Assembly: GCA_002431635.1 (NCBI GenBank)
Contig: DJGH01000012.1
Location: 305 to 10,326, forward strand
DNA length: 10,022 nt
Source of the DNA: Petrotoga sp. UBA5851
Lineage (GTDB): Bacteria > Thermotogota > Thermotogae > Petrotogales > Petrotogaceae
Direction: 5' to 3'
Shown: piece after piece, positions 6,749-10,022 of the stretch
Layout of the letters: every line of letters begins with the position of its first letter
How positions within the stretch are numbered: the first letter of the stretch is position 1
Program-made: the position numbers and the translations under genes
Notes under the pieces: model-generated
Database searches by the model: none
What the model was told of the DNA's origin: nothing
What the model saw: only the letters and a program-made list of their open reading frames with translations

Positions 6749-6775
6749 TCGTGCCCTAGGGCACGATTATTTTTT
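6741..6775. terminator. Bidirectional intrinsic terminator
   Basis: Bases 6741-6774 form a perfect palindrome with 17-base arms and no spacer, centred between 6757 and 6758. The GC-rich core is CGTGCCCTAGGGCACG (6750-6765), flanked by AAAAATAAT on the left and ATTATTTTT on the right. In either direction the stem is followed by a T-run, so it can end both the MFS transcript and the convergent ABC transcript. The MFS stop (6746-6748) is within the stem and the ABC stop (6778-6780) is three bases away. Confidence 0.92.
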
Positions 6776-6777
6776 GA

Positions 6778-8565
6778 TCAGGCACCTTGACTTATGAATT
6801 TGTATTGCGACATATAAAGCTCGTAGTAAGCCTTCTTTTTTGCTAGAAGCTCAGCGTGTGTACCGCTTTCAATTATTTTTCCATCATCAACATAAAAAAT
6901 TCTGTCGGCGTCTCTTATAGTAGATAAACGATGGGCAATTACAAAAGAGGTTCTTCCGTGAAGAAGCTTTTTGATACCGCTTTGGACAAGACGTTCTGTC
7001 TGGGTATCTATATTGGAGGTAGCTTCATCCAGAATCAGGATTCTGGGATCAGCCAGCAGTGCTCTTGCAAAAGATATTAGCTGACGCTGGCCTACTGAAA
7101 GCCTTGATCCTCTTTCATTGACATTGGTTTCATATCCCTTTTCCAGTTTCATAATAAAATCGTGGGCATTGACGGCTTTTGCAGCATTGATAACTTCTTC
7201 ATCGCTTGCATCAAGTTTTCCGTAACGTATGTTGTCTGTTATAGACATTGAAAAAAGGAAGGTATCCTGGAGCATTATACCCATCTGTGATCGTAGAGAT
7301 TCAAGATCTACATTTTTAACGTCATATCCGTCAATTAAAACATTTCCTTTTTTAGTATCATAAAATCTGCTTATCAGATTTATTATAGTGGTTTTGCCTG
7401 CTCCCGTAGGGCCAACAAGAGCAATTTTTTCGCCTGCCTTAACGTTAAAGCTTACATCATCAAGGACAGTAGTTCCGTCATCATAACCAAAAGATACATT
7501 TTTAAACTGTACATTACCGTTTATAAGAGGCATAATGATCTCTGAACCTTTATCTTCGATATCGGGTTTTGTATCAAGAATATCAAAGATTCTTTCTGCT
7601 GCGGCAAAATTCGTTATTAAAGAATTATAGAAATTGGTTATGTTCATGATCGGCCGCCAGAAAATTGAAATATATGCGGTAAAAGCCACAAGAGTTCCTA
7701 TTGATATTGAACCGGTATTTACCAGTTTTACACTTGACCAGTATACCAAAACGATACCTATTCCAGAGCACAGTTCCACCATAGGCCAGAATAAATCATT
7801 TAGCCTTACCGCCCTTATAAAAGAATTCATCATCGAACCACAATAATTTTTGAAGCTGTAAGAGGTTTTTTCCTCCATGTTATAAGACTGAACAACTTTT
7901 ATTCCTGAAAAATCCTCATGTATAAAGGCATTAAGATTTGATTTCTTCTTTCTGTAGTTCTGCCACCTTTTTCTACTAAAAGTTTCTATGAAAAATAATC
8001 CGCCTATAAGAAGGGGGAGAGTTGCGACAGCTGCCAGTGTCAGCCTGAAGTTTATGGAAAACATCAAGAAAAGAGTACATACTATAGTGAGTATTTCCGG
8101 TATGAGATTGGTAACGCTATCCGAGAACAGTTGCTGAAGAGAATTTACATCTCCGACCACTCGTGCTAGTATCTTTCCTACAGGCCTGTTATCAAAAAAA
8201 GTAAAAGAAAGCTTCTGAATATGTGTATAAAGTTCCTGACGAATATTCAGCACAATTTTATTCGATACTTCCGACATTATATTTATTCTAGCTCTGGATA
8301 AAAACATTGAAAAAACATTAAGAGCTGAAAAGAAAATTCCTATTATAAGCAACCCGTTGTAATTTTTATTTGTTACATGCTTATCAATTGCTTCTTTCAA
8401 AAGATAAGGGTTGACTAAGTTTATTCCCATAACAACAATCATTAAGATTATTACCGCCGTTATCTTAAGCTTGAATGGTTTCATATAAGCAAAAAGACGC
8501 TTAACCAACAATGATTTTGAAGTTTTTAGAGTATCTTCATCTTTAGATGTTGTATTTCTTGGCAT
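6778..8565 (-). CDS. ABC exporter half-transporter, subunit with catalytic glutamate
   Basis: This 595-residue protein joins a six-helix exporter membrane domain (about 25-325) to an ATPase domain (about 350-590), the layout of MsbA/LmrA-like half-transporters. The ATPase motifs are A-loop Tyr361, Walker A GPTGAGKT (385-392), Q-loop Gln433, Walker B ILILDE with catalytic Glu514, and switch His545. The signature is LSVGQ (489-493) instead of LSGGQ. With the adjacent subunit, which has a canonical signature but Asp for the catalytic Glu, it should make a heterodimer with one full and one degenerate ATP site, like TM287/288, BmrCD or LmrCD. The ATG at 8565 is preceded by GGAGGT, and the partner gene stops 12 bases upstream. 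The cargo could be a drug, lipid or peptide. The gene ends at the palindromic terminator. Confidence 0.95.
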   Translation of the reverse strand: MPRNTTSKDEDTLKTSKSLLVKRLFAYMKPFKLKITAVIILMIVVMGINLVNPYLLKEAIDKHVTNKNYNGLLIIGIFFSALNVFSMFLSRARINIMSEVSNKIVLNIRQELYTHIQKLSFTFFDNRPVGKILARVVGDVNSLQQLFSDSVTNLIPEILTIVCTLFLMFSINFRLTLAAVATLPLLIGGLFFIETFSRKRWQNYRKKKSNLNAFIHEDFSGIKVVQSYNMEEKTSYSFKNYCGSMMNSFIRAVRLNDLFWPMVELCSGIGIVLVYWSSVKLVNTGSISIGTLVAFTAYISIFWRPIMNITNFYNSLITNFAAAERIFDILDTKPDIEDKGSEIIMPLINGNVQFKNVSFGYDDGTTVLDDVSFNVKAGEKIALVGPTGAGKTTIINLISRFYDTKKGNVLIDGYDVKNVDLESLRSQMGIMLQDTFLFSMSITDNIRYGKLDASDEEVINAAKAVNAHDFIMKLEKGYETNVNERGSRLSVGQRQLISFARALLADPRILILDEATSNIDTQTERLVQSGIKKLLHGRTSFVIAHRLSTIRDADRIFYVDDGKIIESGTHAELLAKKKAYYELYMSQYKFISQGA

Positions 8566-8577
8566 TATTTACCTCCG

Positions 8578-10022
8578 TTATGCTAATTCCTCTGTGTATT
8601 CGAGCTCTTCGTAATCTCTGAACTGATCAGAGTATACCTGATAGTATCTACCTTTCATTTCGAGAAGAGAGTTGTGCGTTCCGTATTCCTTTATACAACC
8701 GTCTTCAAGGTACAGTATCAGGTCAGCATTTTTAACAGCCGAGATTCTGTGCGCAATCAAAAAGGTTGTAGGTTTGTTTTTCAAACCGTTCAGGTTTTTA
8801 AGAAGTTGAAACTCTGTTTCCATATCTAATGCAGATGTTGAATCATCAAGTATAAGGATAGAAGACTTTTTAATCATTGCCCTGGCAATAGAAAGACGCT
8901 GCTTCTGACCTCCCGAAAGTCCTATTCCCCTTTCACCTATTTCAGTTTCATAACCATTTTCAAGGCTTGAGATAAAATCATCTATGCATGCCATTTTGCA
9001 GGCATCTTTTATACTCTGAATGGATGAGTTTTTTACAGAAAAAGCCACGTTGTTAGCTATAGAATCGGAAAAAAGAAAAGTATCCTGGAAAATAACTGAC
9101 ATAGAACTTCTTAAAATGCCAAGATCCAGATCGCGTATATCTTTGCCGTCAATTTCAATTAATCCCTCTGTCGCATCGTAGTATCTCCCGATAAGACTTA
9201 CCAGGGAAGTCTTTCCCGAACCAGTTGTTCCCATGATGGCAACGGTAGATCCGGCTTTAATATTAAGATTTATATTTTTCAAAACATAGGAGTTATTGTA
9301 TTTGAAAGAAACATTTTTAAAACTGACATCTCCTTTTATTTCTGGTGGTTTTAAACAGTCTTGTGCACTTTCTATATCAGCTTTGGTATTCATGATGCCA
9401 AAGATTTTTTTTGCTGAGGTGTTTGCCTGTGAAATGACATTAGTGAGCCAGCCCATCATTCTCATTGGCCAGACAAGCATAGAAAGATATCCATTAAAAG
9501 CCACAAGAGTTCCGACTGAAATTTCGTCTTTTATTACTAACATTCCTCCGAAAGAAATGACTAGAACTATAGAGATATTGGTAAGAAATTCTATCAAAGG
9601 ATAGTATTTTCCCCAGATCCTTGTTTTTTCAACGTTCAGAGTATAGTTTACCGTATTCAGATTAAGAAATTTTAGAATTTCATGCTTTTCTCTGGCAAAA
9701 GCTTTTACAAGTCTTATACCTGAAATATCCTCCTGTGCGGTGGTGTTTATGTGTACCGTATGATCGCTTATCTTATCAAAAGCTTTTTCTATATCTTTCT
9801 CAAGCTTCATGGCCAACCATGCCAGAAATGGCATGATACATAAACTTATAAGAGCCAGTTTCCAGTTAAGATATAAAAGAATTGCTGTTGCAAAGATAAA
9901 GTATATGGAATTTTCAATAAACAAACTTATTCCAAAAGCCAAAGCCATCCATATATTATCCACATCTTCGGTTAACCTTGACATGAGCTCTCCGGTATTC
10001 ATATTATCGAAGTACTTGAAAG
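8578..10022 (-). CDS. ABC exporter half-transporter, subunit with degenerate Walker B (5' end outside window)
   Basis: The frame is open to the right edge (FKYFDN precedes the Met codon at 10000-10002), so that Met is internal and roughly the first hundred residues, with the first membrane helices, are missing. The visible part starts at NTGELMSRLTEDVD, the conserved second intracellular loop of type IV exporters, followed by four membrane helices and the ATPase domain. Counting from the internal Met, Walker A is GTTGSGKT (258-265), the Q-loop Gln is 306, the signature LSGGQ (362-366) is canonical, Walker B is ILILDD with Asp387 (codon 8842-8844) replacing the catalytic Glu, and the switch is His418. 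This matches the TM287/LmrC-type subunit of heterodimeric exporters. It is upstream of and co-transcribed with its partner; the operon promoter is outside the window. Confidence 0.95.
   Translation of the reverse strand, partial: FKYFDNMNTGELMSRLTEDVDNIWMALAFGISLFIENSIYFIFATAILLYLNWKLALISLCIMPFLAWLAMKLEKDIEKAFDKISDHTVHINTTAQEDISGIRLVKAFAREKHEILKFLNLNTVNYTLNVEKTRIWGKYYPLIEFLTNISIVLVISFGGMLVIKDEISVGTLVAFNGYLSMLVWPMRMMGWLTNVISQANTSAKKIFGIMNTKADIESAQDCLKPPEIKGDVSFKNVSFKYNNSYVLKNINLNIKAGSTVAIMGTTGSGKTSLVSLIGRYYDATEGLIEIDGKDIRDLDLGILRSSMSVIFQDTFLFSDSIANNVAFSVKNSSIQSIKDACKMACIDDFISSLENGYETEIGERGIGLSGGQKQRLSIARAMIKKSSILILDDSTSALDMETEFQLLKNLNGLKNKPTTFLIAHRISAVKNADLILYLEDGCIKEYGTHNSLLEMKGRYYQVYSDQFRDYEELEYTEELA

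Noticed and set aside
10000..10002. Met codon at 10002 as the start of the upstream ABC gene
   Set aside because: The frame continues with typical exporter residues to the edge, and the protein would lack its first membrane helices.
1..10022. Defence island, mobile element, CRISPR, tRNA or prophage content
   Set aside because: All genes have housekeeping, transport or envelope character, and no terminal repeats, transposase, integrase, repeat-spacer array or tRNA fold was seen.

Overview
This window looks like ordinary chromosomal DNA from an AT-rich, anaerobic, probably diderm bacterium. The anaerobic lifestyle is suggested by an indolepyruvate:ferredoxin oxidoreductase. The double membrane is suggested by a lipoprotein and a secreted protein of types common in spirochaetes and similar diderms. 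A spirochaete is my best guess, but this is inference from protein style and base composition; no marker gene is present. The code is standard, coding density is high, and I see no mobile elements, RNA genes or CRISPR.

Layout, left to right. (1) Positions 1-1024, plus strand: the 3' end of iorA and the complete iorB, overlapping by 14 bases. Together they encode an enzyme that oxidatively decarboxylates aryl pyruvates from aromatic amino acids to aryl-acetyl-CoA, reducing ferredoxin. (2) Positions 1042-5308, minus strand: reading from right to left, a GNAT acetyltransferase, a small secreted protein with a DUF3108-like look, a MATE efflux transporter and a large lipoprotein. The first three form a tightly packed, probably translationally coupled operon. 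The lipoprotein seems to have its own extended -10 promoter. (3) Positions 5309-5479: a divergent AT-rich promoter region, the longest non-coding stretch. (4) Positions 5480-6748, plus strand: an MFS transporter of the SLC45/sugar-cation symporter type. (5) Positions 6741-6775: a perfect 34-base palindrome with A/T flanks, a bidirectional terminator shared by the MFS gene and the convergent ABC operon. (6) Positions 6778-10022, minus strand: two adjacent half-transporter genes for a heterodimeric ABC exporter. The upstream gene runs off the right edge.

Transport dominates: three separate membrane systems (MATE, MFS, ABC exporter) are present. I found no convincing new defence or mobile system. 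The points most worth a second look are the loss of the second cysteine in both [4Fe-4S] motifs of IorA, the unrecognised multi-domain lipoprotein, and the secreted protein embedded between an acetyltransferase and an efflux pump.
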